DNA of 64,000 nucleotides. It comes from Collinsella sp. BA40. GTDB taxonomy: Bacteria > Actinomycetota > Coriobacteriia > Coriobacteriales > Coriobacteriaceae. Location of the stretch: assembly GCF_008014645.1 (NCBI RefSeq), contig NZ_VOWY01000010.1, positions 122,395-186,394 of the forward strand, read 5' to 3'. The number at the start of each line of letters is the position of its first letter. The first letter of the stretch is position 1. This document shows, in pieces, positions 7,885 through 14,998 of this stretch. The position numbers and the translations under genes were made by a program. The notes under the pieces were generated by a model that saw only the letters and a list, made by a program, of their open reading frames with translations, ran no database searches and had not been told where the DNA came from.

Positions 7885-9874
7885 GTTCCATTTCCTCCTC
7901 GATGGTCGTCGACAGCTCGAGCCATTCGTCCTCGAGCGCGGGGATGGTCTTCTTCAACTCGTTATATTCCGCAAGGGCCGTGTTGAATTTCTCCTGGTCG
8001 GCGTAGAGCTCCTCGGATGCCATCAATTCCATGAGCTCGTCATAACGAGCGCGGTGCTTCTCAAGGGCAGCGTCGACTTCCTTGAGGCGCGTCTTCGTTT
8101 TCTTAAGACGACGGTTGAGCTCGGCACGAGCGTCGGCTTCGGCCCGACGCTGCTCTTTTGTCTTCTTGCCCTCGCGAACAGGAGTCGCGGCGGAAACGGT
8201 GGGCGCAGCCTGCTTGGGACGCGAGGGGGCGCCCGCCGACGCCTCGAGCGCAGCTCGGGCGGCAAGGTCTTCGCGCTTATAGAGGTAGTAGTCGTAATCG
8301 CCGTCGATCACGGTCATGTGGCCGTCCCTGATATCAACGACGCGATTGGCAACAGCCCGGACGAGATGCTCGTCATGGCTGATCAACACGATGGTGCCGG
8401 GAAAACGCTTGAGCGCGTTTTCAAGCATATCGACCGAATCGATATCAAGGTGATTCGTGGGCTCGTCGAGGCATAGGAGGGCCTCGGGCGCTACGAGCAT
8501 CTTGGCCAGCGCCAGTCGGGCGCGCTCGCCACCCGACAGAACACCGACGCGCTTATCGACGTCATCGCCCGAGAACAGGAAGGCGCCCAGCAGGCTTCGC
8601 TCCTGGGGCACGGTCCAACCGGGAGCGACCGAATCGATCTCCTGCAGTACGGTATTCGATTCCTTCAGTCCTTCCAGCTGGTGCTGTGCATAATAGGCCA
8701 CGCCCACATGCAGGCCCAGCTCTCGCGAGCCGGACGACGGCTGCTCGACGCCGGCCAGCATCTTGAGCAACGTCGATTTACCCGCGCCGTTCGGACCGAC
8801 GAGCGCGATACGGTCGCCTCGGTAAAGCTTAAGGTCGATACCGCTGTAGATCTCTTTGGCCCCGTACGATTTGCTTACGCCCTCGAGAGAAGCCACGAGG
8901 TCACCCGAGCGCGGAGGATCGGGAAACTTGAAGTCCACATGCTTGTGGCCTTCGGGGAGTATGACCAGCTCGTTTTTAATCTGCTCGATCTTGCGCATAC
9001 GCTCCTGAGCCTGGGCCGCTTTCGTGGGCTTGTAGCGAAACTTATCTACAAAAACCTGCATATGGGCAATTTCTCGCTCCTGGGCGGCGCGTTTGGCGCG
9101 CATCTGCTCGAGATTGTCTTCGCGCTGCTTGAGATACGAGCTGTAGTTACCGGTATAGACCGTGACGCGCCTGTTCTCGAGCGCCGCTACATGGTCGACG
9201 GAAGCGTCCATGAATGCGCGGTCGTGGCTGACAAGCAGGACCGCGCCCTCGTAGCTCGCGATAAAGCCGCGAAGCCATTGAACGCTCTCAAGATCAAGGT
9301 GGTTGGTGGGCTCGTCCAACAGCAGCAGATCGGGCTTGCGAAGAAACAGCTTGGCGAGCGCGATTCGCATCTGCCAGCCACCGGAAAAATCGCTACATGG
9401 CTTATCGAAATCGGAAACGCGGAAACCCAGTCCCGAGAGGATCTGGCGCGCATGGCTCTCGAGCTCGTATCCGCCCAGATGCTCGAAGCGATCCTGAACG
9501 CGACCGTATTCAAGGAGGAGCGCGTCAAGGTCGTCGTTCTCCCCCGCCTCCGCGATCATAACCTGAAGCTCTTCGGCGCGCTCGCCCATAGAGCGAATCT
9601 CGACAGCGGACGCCATAACCTCTTCGATCACCGATGTATTGGAAGCGAGCTTGGTCTCCTGCTCGAGATAGCCAACCGTGACATCCTTCGCATACGACAC
9701 GGTGCCGGCATCCGGCGACTCGAGACCCATGACGATCTTGAGGAACGTGGTCTTGCCGGCGCCGTTCGGACCAACCAAGGCATAGCGTTCACCGGGGTTC
9801 ACCTGAAGCGTGGCACCGGAAAACAATACGCGGGCACCAAAGCTCTTTTCGATCTTGTCGGCAAGAAGGATCAC
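7871..9874 (-). CDS. ABC-F family ATP-binding protein (ribosome-associated)
   Basis: Two ABC ATPase domains without membrane segments. Each has Walker A GPNGAGKT/S, an LSGG or FSGG signature and DEPTNHLD. A charged arm linker lies between them, and a C-terminal Lys/Glu-rich coiled coil covers about 570-660. ABC-F proteins act at the ribosomal E site on stalled or antibiotic-bound ribosomes; which subgroup this is cannot be fixed by eye. The ATG at 9889 lacks a ribosome site. The GTG at 9874 has GGGAG 8 bases upstream and is my preferred start (667 residues). A terminator hairpin lies just upstream, discussed as a finding. Confidence 0.93.
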   Translation of the reverse strand: MILLADKIEKSFGARVLFSGATLQVNPGERYALVGPNGAGKTTFLKIVMGLESPDAGTVSYAKDVTVGYLEQETKLASNTSVIEEVMASAVEIRSMGERAEELQVMIAEAGENDDLDALLLEYGRVQDRFEHLGGYELESHARQILSGLGFRVSDFDKPCSDFSGGWQMRIALAKLFLRKPDLLLLDEPTNHLDLESVQWLRGFIASYEGAVLLVSHDRAFMDASVDHVAALENRRVTVYTGNYSSYLKQREDNLEQMRAKRAAQEREIAHMQVFVDKFRYKPTKAAQAQERMRKIEQIKNELVILPEGHKHVDFKFPDPPRSGDLVASLEGVSKSYGAKEIYSGIDLKLYRGDRIALVGPNGAGKSTLLKMLAGVEQPSSGSRELGLHVGVAYYAQHQLEGLKESNTVLQEIDSVAPGWTVPQERSLLGAFLFSGDDVDKRVGVLSGGERARLALAKMLVAPEALLCLDEPTNHLDIDSVDMLENALKRFPGTIVLISHDEHLVRAVANRVVDIRDGHMTVIDGDYDYYLYKREDLAARAALEASAGAPSRPKQAAPTVSAATPVREGKKTKEQRRAEADARAELNRRLKKTKTRLKEVDAALEKHRARYDELMELMASEELYADQEKFNTALAEYNELKKTIPALEDEWLELSTTIEEEMERGRS

Positions 9875-9895
9875 GACGACTGCTCCCATTCATAA

Positions 9896-9923
9896 CAAAA
9901 AGGACCCGGTTACCCAGGTCCTT
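9896..9923 (-). terminator. Rho-independent terminator after tRNA-Val, upstream of ABC-F gene
   Basis: On the minus strand AGGACCTGG and CCGGGTCCT form a stem with one mismatch and a GTAA-type loop, followed by TTTTT. It lies between tRNA-Val and the ABC-F start, so it can end the tRNA transcript and might also act as an attenuator for the ABC-F gene. Confidence 0.85.
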
Positions 9924-9932
9924 AAGATTTGA

Positions 9933-10007
9933 TGGTGGGCGATACAAGATTCGAACTTGTGACCCCATCCGTGTGAAGGATATGCTCTACCCCTGAGCCA
10001 ATCGCCC
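9933..10007 (-). tRNA. tRNA-Val (CAC)
   Basis: 75 bases including encoded CCA. The acceptor stem GGGCGAT pairs with ATCGCCC. The anticodon loop TTCACAC gives CAC, reading GUG valine codons. A normal GTTCGAATC T-loop is present. Its own promoter (TTGCAT near 10052-10057) and terminator flank it. Confidence 0.95.
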
Positions 10008-10027
10008 GTTGCTATTCAGCAAGGAGA

Positions 10028-10057
10028 ATAATAACACGGTACTCGAAGAGGATGCAA
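10028..10057 (-). promoter_or_regulatory. Promoter of tRNA-Val
   Basis: On the minus strand -35 TTGCAT (10052-10057) and -10 TATTAT (10028-10033) are separated by 18 bases (17 if TTATTA is used). The same TTGCAT -35 occurs at both alanine tRNA promoters in this cluster. Confidence 0.75.
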
Positions 10058-10108
10058 GCGTCTTTTTGAAAATATTTCCGCACGGTCGAGTGACTCCGAG
10101 CGACGGCT

Positions 10109-10140
10109 AAAAAAAGACCCCCCGAATACCGGGGGGTCTA
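10109..10140 (-). terminator. Rho-independent terminator after tRNA-Ala copy 1
   Basis: On the minus strand AGACCCCCCGG and CCGGGGGGTCT-type arms form a strong GC stem around a short ATTC loop, followed by seven T residues. It separates tRNA-Ala from the downstream tRNA-Val promoter. Confidence 0.9.
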
Positions 10141-10152
10141 AAATACATGAGG

Positions 10153-10225
10153 TGGAGACGAGGGGGATCGAACCCCTGACCTCTTGACTGCCAGTCAAGC
10201 GCTCTCCCAGCTGAGCTACGCCCCC
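10153..10225 (-). tRNA. tRNA-Ala (GGC), copy 1
   Basis: 73 bases. The acceptor stem GGGGGCG pairs with CGTCTCC and contains the G3-U70 pair that identifies alanine tRNAs. The anticodon loop CTGGCAG gives GGC. After discriminator A only CC is encoded here, whereas the two other copies encode the full CCA. It lies at the left edge of the prophage relic. Confidence 0.96.
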
Positions 10226-10241
10226 ATGTGGTGCAAAAAAT

Positions 10242-10270
10242 ACTTTACGCGAGATCGATGCGGAATGCAA
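10242..10270 (-). promoter_or_regulatory. Promoter of tRNA-Ala copy 1
   Basis: On the minus strand -35 TTGCAT (10265-10270), a 17-base spacer and -10 TAAAGT (10242-10247) lie just upstream of the tRNA. It overlaps the 3' end of the neighbouring phage-derived reading frame, so the host sequence begins at or to the right of position 10270. Confidence 0.8.
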
Positions 10271-10610
10271 GGACATTTTTATAAATATTGCCCCAACGAC
10301 GAGAAGATGGAGATAGCCAGGGGAGTCGAACAAAATTAGAAATCGTACGTGGTGTAGAGTCGCTGATTGAACTGACGCCTGCTTTCGGCATGAAAGCAGT
10401 TCCATGTGATGACGTGGCCACGCGCTCCTTGAGCTCGCGCTCCATCTCCTCCTTACGCCTCGTGTACGCGGCAGCGCATGCGGGGCAGAGATGGTGCTCG
10501 GAATCGACCGCGAGCCAACCGGATACCGCCGGGTCGCGCGATCCCCCGGACGCCTCGACGTGCCAGCCGCACTTGTCGCAGACGACCAGGAGCTTCCTCA
10601 TAAATGCCAT
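10245..10610 (-). CDS. Small zinc-ribbon protein of prophage relic
   Basis: 121 residues from the ATG at 10610, which has GGAG 7 bases upstream. The N-terminal half has paired knuckles, CDKC near residues 11-14 and CPAC near 42-45, with a His pair before the second; this looks like a treble-clef or HNH-like zinc site with no catalytic motif. The last 45 residues run through the candidate att scar and into the tRNA-Ala promoter. They are probably not native and were acquired at the recombination junction. The frame upstream is open back to 10874 apart from two TAG codons. Confidence 0.5.
   Translation of the reverse strand: MAFMRKLLVVCDKCGWHVEASGGSRDPAVSGWLAVDSEHHLCPACAAAYTRRKEEMERELKERVATSSHGTAFMPKAGVSSISDSTPRTISNFVRLPWLSPSSRRWGNIYKNVLAFRIDLA
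10308..10331 (-). other. tRNA or tmRNA 3'-end-like fragment, candidate att scar
   Basis: On the minus strand the stretch begins GTTCGACTC, an exact T-loop consensus. It then has four stem bases, seven acceptor-like bases, one discriminator base and CCA at the spacing of a tRNA 3' end. The 5' half needed for a T-stem and acceptor stem is absent. Phages often carry such 3' ends as attP, and it sits at the phage/host edge. The parent tRNA or tmRNA gene is not in this window. Confidence 0.4.
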
Positions 10611-10640
10611 GACGGGGCTCCGATCTGTTCGATGGGATAA

Positions 10641-10874
10641 CTAGAAGATGTGTTGCTTGAAGCCCTCGGCGGATGCCTCGACGCCGGCGTACCGCGTGCC
10701 GCACCGCGCGCAACGGGCGCCCGACCTCGAGCGGTGGAGGATGCAGACGATCTCGTCCGCCCCGTTGCACTAGGGGCACACCGGCCCGGCCTTCGAGCCG
10801 TCGTCCTCAGGGAGATAGTAAGACCCACCGGCCCTCTCGAGCATCCTAAGATGCTCATGGAAACGAGGTCGCAC
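10641..10874 (-). pseudogene. Zinc-ribbon phage protein interrupted by in-frame TAG
   Basis: One reading frame of 34 codons, a TAG (10770-10772), 42 codons and a final TAG (10641-10643). The first part ends PVCP and the second begins CNGADEIVC, then CARCGTRY. Together they give a zinc ribbon with knuckles CP-x-C and CxxC, in which the TAG occupies x. A CAG-to-TAG change would restore CPQC, a very common zinc knuckle. The start is unclear: GTG 10874 or ATG 10844, neither with a strong ribosome site. It is either a decayed gene or an amber-recoded phage gene; see findings. Confidence 0.6.
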
Positions 10875-10875
10875 G

Positions 10876-11058
10876 CTAGTCGACAAAAAGTTCCACGACT
10901 TCGAAATCGTCGACGGGGAAAAGTCCATCGTCATCGAGATCGGGGAGTAAAATCCTATAAGCATCGCCGAAGGGGCCCGGTTCCATGCATTCGACATCGT
11001 AGACCTTGCCCTTTTCCAAGACCACTTTGTAGTAGTCCCCGATGTACCTGACCTTCAT
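10876..11058 (-). CDS. Hypothetical 60-residue prophage protein
   Basis: Starts MKVRYIGDYYKVVLEKGKVY and is acidic toward the C-terminus (DLDDDGLFPVDDFEVVEL). This has the look of a small beta-barrel or SH3-like phage protein. The start is firm: ATG 11058 overlaps the VG15 stop as TGATG, and AGGAGG lies 5 bases upstream. It lies in the expected order after the minor capsid gene. No function is recognised. It ends with TAG; read-through would add only six codons before a TGA. Confidence 0.65.
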   Translation of the reverse strand: MKVRYIGDYYKVVLEKGKVYDVECMEPGPFGDAYRILLPDLDDDGLFPVDDFEVVELFVD

Positions 11059-12149
11059 CAGCCCCTCCTTTTCAGCCAGTGCTTGCAATGGAACTCGAAT
11101 ATGCCAAGCTCTGGATGCTCCATCCAGAGCACGTCGGCTAGCTTGATTTCACCATCTTCCGATGGATCGAATATCCATCCAACACCGGCGACATGGGACC
11201 GCTCTTCCTCCTCCCCTCCGTAGGCTTCAACCAATCTCCCGGAAACACGAAGTTTTTTGTAAGGCTCGCCCCCGTTCCCAGCGAACACCTTCTTAACGGT
11301 TATCTCGCTTCCCGTAACGAACCGCGACTCCGATCCATCCGGCATGTGTACGACGTACTCGTTCCTCGCTTTCGCGCCGACGCCCTTCGCCGCCACGAAC
11401 GGGACCTCTCCCCCTGATGCGACAAACCTCTTTAATAGCTGCCCCTCCTCATTCGCCAGGCCATCCCGGTCGTCGATATCCTTGAACTCCCTCCACAGTT
11501 CTCGGAGCTCCTTCGGTCTGACGCCCTCGACCAGCTCGGCATCCTTGTCGTCCTCGAAGCCGGGCACGACCTTGCAGTCGCACCTGCGATGGAAGTGGCG
11601 GAACTCGCCGGCGGTCTTCCGGGAGTGGTAGACGGCGCCGCGGCTCGCCAGCATCAGGCAGTACGTGCACGTCTCCGCGCCGGTTGGGACGCGCGCGAAT
11701 CGCACCCCCTTCTTCCTGTCTCTAGCGGCGTTGCGGATGATCGTCTCGTTGAGGCTGCGCAGGACGTCGTTGCGACCGAGCTCGCCGCAGTACTCCGCGA
11801 AGCCGCGCAGGTCGCCCTTCGCGAGCTTCTTGGCCTGGTAGCGCGCCGTCTCGTCGACGCTCTCGGGGTTGTAGGTCGCCGCGGTGACGGCGGCGCGCAG
11901 CCTGGCGCCGCTATCCGCCGCCTGCTTGTCGTACCACTCCGCCGCGAGAGAGGAGGCGGTGGAGTCGTAGGCCTGCACCACGCCGGACATGACGGATTTT
12001 GCGTACTCGCGGCACTCCGCGACGCTCGCCGACCTCCCATCGTCGGTCTGGAGCCAGGACATGATCCTCGACTCGATCTCGCACTGCGCGCCGTCTGACA
12101 GGCTCGCCACCGCTCGGTTGCAGGCGTCGAACTGCTCGCGGGATATCAT
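11058..12149 (-). CDS. Phage minor capsid protein, VG15-like
   Basis: 363 residues. Residues 1-150 are largely helical. The diagnostic region is CTYCLMLASRG at 161-171 followed by FHRRCDC at 186-192. This gives a zinc-type set C161, C164, H187, C190 and C192, as in VG15 / Mu gpF-like head-morphogenesis proteins that follow the portal gene in many actinobacterial phages. The ATG at 12149 overlaps the portal stop as ATGA, the classic phage coupling. The frame is open farther upstream through three tRNA genes, but that part is not coding. It appears intact, unlike its neighbours. Confidence 0.8.
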   Translation of the reverse strand: MISREQFDACNRAVASLSDGAQCEIESRIMSWLQTDDGRSASVAECREYAKSVMSGVVQAYDSTASSLAAEWYDKQAADSGARLRAAVTAATYNPESVDETARYQAKKLAKGDLRGFAEYCGELGRNDVLRSLNETIIRNAARDRKKGVRFARVPTGAETCTYCLMLASRGAVYHSRKTAGEFRHFHRRCDCKVVPGFEDDKDAELVEGVRPKELRELWREFKDIDDRDGLANEEGQLLKRFVASGGEVPFVAAKGVGAKARNEYVVHMPDGSESRFVTGSEITVKKVFAGNGGEPYKKLRVSGRLVEAYGGEEEERSHVAGVGWIFDPSEDGEIKLADVLWMEHPELGIFEFHCKHWLKRRG

Positions 12150-12673
12150 CGCTCCCCGCCCAGGAGCGCGCCGGCGGCAGCCGCCGGATTGGCTTTCGGC
12201 AGCTCGATGCCGGTGCCGGAGGTCGCGGCGGCGACGAGCGCGCGGCTCGTGGCCCGGTCGCGGTCGCTGCGCAGGCGCTGGATCTGGTCGTCCGAGAAGC
12301 CGAGCTCCTCGAGGAGCACGTCGCTCTCGGCGAGCCACGGCACGGCCTGGACGTCCTTGAGCATGGCGTCGGCCTGCGTGACCACCGACGGCATGGCAGG
12401 GTTGCGGAACTTGGGGCATATCCGCAGGCGGCGCGCCGCCTGCTCGGCGTACGTGGTGCCCTCCTTGATGGCGAGCGCCATGAGGGCCACGTGCGCGAGG
12501 GCCTCGCCGTTGTCGGCGTTGAGGTTCTGCGCCTCCACGACGAGCGCCTCCTTGGCGGCGTAGATCGCCTCCGCGCTCGACGGGTTGTCGGACACGACGC
12601 CCAGCTCGCTCAGCGGCACGTTGGTCTCGCCGGAGAAGCGCGACGCGAGGGATCGCATGTAGTCGATGTGCAC
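12146..12673 (-). pseudogene. SPP1 Gp6-like phage portal protein, 5'-truncated
   Basis: About 175 residues matching the C-terminal part of portal proteins of the SPP1 Gp6 type. A VHIDYMRSLASRF segment and an ELG..SDNPSSAEAIYAAKEALV block are followed by a helical tail. Full portals are about 400-500 residues, so roughly the first 60% is missing. The frame continues a few codons upstream without a start and breaks near 12680, right at the terminator of tRNA-Met/Ile2. That position marks the right edge of the relic. It is coupled to the VG15-like gene by ATGA. Confidence 0.7.
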
Positions 12674-12682
12674 CGGGCGCGA

Positions 12683-12715
12683 AAAAGAAAAAGGCCAGAC
12701 ACGTGGTCTGACCTG
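12683..12715 (-). terminator. Rho-independent terminator after tRNA-Met/Ile2
   Basis: On the minus strand AGGTCAGAC pairs with GTCTGGCCT (nine pairs, one G-U) around CACGT, followed by TTTTTCTTTTT. It marks the host side of the right edge of the prophage relic. Confidence 0.9.
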
Positions 12716-12724
12716 CTGATTCGA

Positions 12725-12800
12725 TGGTGGGCCCTCCGGGATTCGAACCCAGAACCCAGGGATTATGAGTCCCCTGCGCTAACCGTTGCGCCAAGAGCCC
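12725..12800 (-). tRNA. tRNA with CAT anticodon (Met elongator or Ile2)
   Basis: 76 bases including encoded CCA. The acceptor GGGCTCT pairs with AGGGCCC, and the anticodon loop CTCATAA gives CAT. The sequence is not an initiator tRNA (C1-G72 pairs normally). Whether it is elongator methionine or the lysidine-modified isoleucine-2 tRNA cannot be decided by eye. A terminator follows it; its promoter is unclear, and it may depend on read-through from the two upstream tRNA-Ala genes. Confidence 0.9.
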
Positions 12801-12831
12801 GGAGCTATTCACTCGCCGACAACTCTCTTTA

Positions 12832-12860
12832 GAAAAAAGGCCTCCGGTTACCCGGAGGCC
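12832..12860 (-). terminator. Rho-independent terminator after tRNA-Ala copy 2
   Basis: On the minus strand GGCCTCCGG and CCGGAGGCC form a perfect nine-pair stem around GTAA, followed by TTTTTT. Confidence 0.92.
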
Positions 12861-12870
12861 ATAAATCTCA

Positions 12871-12946
12871 TGGTGGAGACGAGGGGGATCGAACCCCTGA
12901 CCTCTTGACTGCCAGTCAAGCGCTCTCCCAGCTGAGCTACGCCCCC
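12871..12946 (-). tRNA. tRNA-Ala (GGC), copy 2
   Basis: 76 bases with encoded CCA, identical in the mature part to copies 1 and 3: anticodon GGC and a G3-U70 pair. It lies 18 bases after copy 3 and presumably shares its promoter. Confidence 0.96.
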
Positions 12947-12964
12947 ATGAAAGAGAAAAGCAAG

Positions 12965-13040
12965 TGGTGGAGACGAGGGGGATCGAACCCCTGACCTCTT
13001 GACTGCCAGTCAAGCGCTCTCCCAGCTGAGCTACGCCCCC
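12965..13040 (-). tRNA. tRNA-Ala (GGC), copy 3
   Basis: 76 bases with encoded CCA, the first gene of the cluster in transcription order. A strong promoter lies immediately upstream. Same mature sequence as the other two alanine copies. Confidence 0.96.
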
Positions 13041-13055
13041 TTGCAACTGAAAAGT

Positions 13056-13084
13056 ACTATACGGGATTGCAGGCGAGCATGCAA
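13056..13084 (-). promoter_or_regulatory. Promoter of tRNA-Ala copies 3 and 2
   Basis: On the minus strand -35 TTGCAT (13079-13084), a 17-base spacer and -10 TATAGT (13056-13061), about 16 bases before the tRNA. Architecture and -35 match the tRNA-Ala copy 1 promoter. Confidence 0.85.
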
Positions 13085-13112
13085 GTAAATCCTTGAACTT
13101 TTTTCGCAGACA

Positions 13113-13148
13113 ATAAAAAGACGGCGTCCGCCAGCACGGACGCCGTCT
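13113..13148 (-). terminator. Rho-independent terminator after proS
   Basis: On the minus strand a perfect 12-pair stem (AGACGGCGTCCG with CGGACGCCGTCT) is followed by TTTTTATT. It ends the uppS-cdsA-dxr-rseP-ispG-proS operon. Confidence 0.93.
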
Positions 13149-13173
13149 AGAAAACAAGCTGTCGAGAATACTC

Positions 13174-14904
13174 CTAGCGACGCTGCTCGGCAACGAGCTG
13201 CGCAACCTTGGCCGCAACCTCGTCGAGAGCCACATCGACGCGATCGCCCGTAGAACGGTCCTTGAGTTCGACGGTGCCGTTCTTCAACCCGCGCTTACCG
13301 ATCACAACCTGATACGGGAAGCCCATAAGATCGTTGTCCGCGAACTTCACACCGGGACGCTCGTCGCGATCGTCGATAACAACCTCGATACCAGCCTCGC
13401 AGAGGGCGTCGGCGATGGCACCGCATGCCGCCGCGCACTCGTCCATCTTCGGATCGAGCGGAATGATGGACACCTCGTACGGCGCGATGGAAACAGGCCA
13501 GATGATGCCGTGCTCATCATTATGCTGCTCGACCACGGCGGCAAGCGTGCGGGATACACCGACGCCGTAGCAACCCATGATGAACGGCTTCTCCTCGCCG
13601 TTCTCGTCGGCAAAGGTAGCGCCCATGGCCTCGGAGTACTTGGTACCGAGCTGGAAAACCTGCGACACCTCGATACCGCGCGCGCCCTTCAGGGACTCGC
13701 CGCAGTGCGGGCAGACATCGCCCTCGTGAACGGTCACGAGATCGGCCCACTCATCGACGGAGAAATCACGCTCGGGGCAAGCGCCGGTGAAATGGTAATC
13801 GACCTCGTTGGCGCCGCACGTCCAGCTGCGCGACTCACGCAGGGACTCGTCGACGACGAGGCGAATGCCCTCGGGCAGATTGACCGGCCCGATGAAGCCC
13901 TTGAAGAGACCGGCTTCCTGAAGCTCTTCCTCGCTCATCATGTGGAACTCGCCGAAGAGCTTTTCGGCTTTGCATTCGTTGAGCTCGTGATCGCCGGGAA
14001 CGATGGCAACGACCCTGGTGCCGTCTTCGGCGACAAGCGCGAGCGACTTGCGGGTGCCGTTCTGAGGGAAGCCGAAGAAATCAGCAACGGCCTCGATGGA
14101 GCCCAAGCCAGGAGTGTGAACCTTCTGGAGGGTACCGTCTCCCGGCCCCTCGGTAACGGCGATCGTGGTGGACGCGGCCTCGTCGTCCGCGGCAAAGCCG
14201 CAGGCGTCGCAGTACACCAGGCTGGCCTCGCCCGCATCGGCAAGCGCCATGAACTCCACGGAGGTATCGCCGCCGATCTGGCCGGAATCAGCCACGACGG
14301 GCAGCGCCTTCAGGCCGCAGCGCTCGCAGATGCGCGCATAGGCGTCTTTCATCTCATCATAGATTTCCTGCAGGCTTTCCTGCGTCGCGGAAAAGGAGTA
14401 ACCGTCCTTCATGATGAACTCGCGACCGCGCATCAGGCCGAAGCGCGGACGCATCTCGTCGCGGAATTTATCCTGGATCTGATATAGGTTAACGGGCAGC
14501 TGCTTGTAGGAACGCAGCTCGTTCTTGACGAGGTCCGTGATAGTCTCCTCGTGCGTGGGACCGAGCACGAACTCGCGATCATGGCGATCCTTCATGCGCA
14601 TGAGCTCGGGGCCGTATGCGTTCCAGCGGCCGCTCTCGTGCCACAGGCCGCCATCGACCACCATGGGCATGAGGAGCTCCTGGGCGCCGGCTGCATCCAT
14701 CTCATCGCGGACGATATCCTCGATCTTCTTCAGGGAGCGCCATGCAAGCGGCAGATAGCTATAGAGGCCGGCAGCCTGCTTGCGGATCATGCCGGCACGG
14801 AGGAGCAGCCGATGGCTGGCAAGCTCGGCCTCGGCGGGATCCTCCTTCAAGGTGGGCGCATAGAGCGCCGACATCTTCATAGCCCTGGTGCGGTTGGTAG
14901 TCAC
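13174..14904 (-). CDS. proS: Prolyl-tRNA synthetase
   Basis: Class II aminoacyl-tRNA synthetase charging tRNA-Pro. It is the long bacterial type: the class II core has a GLYSYLPL motif 1 region and an RFGLMRGREF motif 2, an inserted YbaK-like editing domain sits at about 230-400, and a C-terminal anticodon-binding domain (PYEVSIIPLD onward) follows. The frame opens at 14943, but GTG 14904 has AAGGAG 7 bases upstream and starts MTTNRTRAMKMSALYAPTL. That gives 576 residues, the usual length. It is last in the operon with ispG. Confidence 0.96.
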   Translation of the reverse strand: MTTNRTRAMKMSALYAPTLKEDPAEAELASHRLLLRAGMIRKQAAGLYSYLPLAWRSLKKIEDIVRDEMDAAGAQELLMPMVVDGGLWHESGRWNAYGPELMRMKDRHDREFVLGPTHEETITDLVKNELRSYKQLPVNLYQIQDKFRDEMRPRFGLMRGREFIMKDGYSFSATQESLQEIYDEMKDAYARICERCGLKALPVVADSGQIGGDTSVEFMALADAGEASLVYCDACGFAADDEAASTTIAVTEGPGDGTLQKVHTPGLGSIEAVADFFGFPQNGTRKSLALVAEDGTRVVAIVPGDHELNECKAEKLFGEFHMMSEEELQEAGLFKGFIGPVNLPEGIRLVVDESLRESRSWTCGANEVDYHFTGACPERDFSVDEWADLVTVHEGDVCPHCGESLKGARGIEVSQVFQLGTKYSEAMGATFADENGEEKPFIMGCYGVGVSRTLAAVVEQHNDEHGIIWPVSIAPYEVSIIPLDPKMDECAAACGAIADALCEAGIEVVIDDRDERPGVKFADNDLMGFPYQVVIGKRGLKNGTVELKDRSTGDRVDVALDEVAAKVAQLVAEQRR

Positions 14905-14998
14905 GGTAAAACTCCTTGTATCAAACGTCACAAACAGTAGCAATCATAGCGCAAATCATGCGTGTAAACGGCACGGACGGAACGGACCGCGCCGAGGG

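Larger units (their letters stand above)
10245..12690. mobile_element. Prophage relic inserted in a tRNA cluster
   Basis: A block of phage structural genes, all on the minus strand, lies between the tRNA-Met/Ile2 terminator (right edge about 12683) and the tRNA-Ala copy 1 promoter (left edge about 10270). It holds a 5'-truncated portal gene, a VG15-like minor capsid gene, a 60-residue protein and two zinc-ribbon frames, the first with an amber codon. There is no integrase, terminase, major capsid, tail or lysis gene, so this is a remnant of a head module. A tRNA-3'-end-like sequence at 10308-10331 may be an attachment-site scar. Confidence 0.8.

Noticed and set aside
10290..10650. Complete tmRNA (ssrA) gene
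   Set aside because: Only a 3'-end-like fragment exists; the 5' part and a tag reading frame are missing, and the region codes for zinc-ribbon protein.
11058..13235. 725-codon open frame across phage gene and three tRNA genes
   Set aside because: Only the part from ATG 12149 is coding; the upstream part reads antisense tRNA and terminator sequence with low-complexity Arg/Gly peptide.
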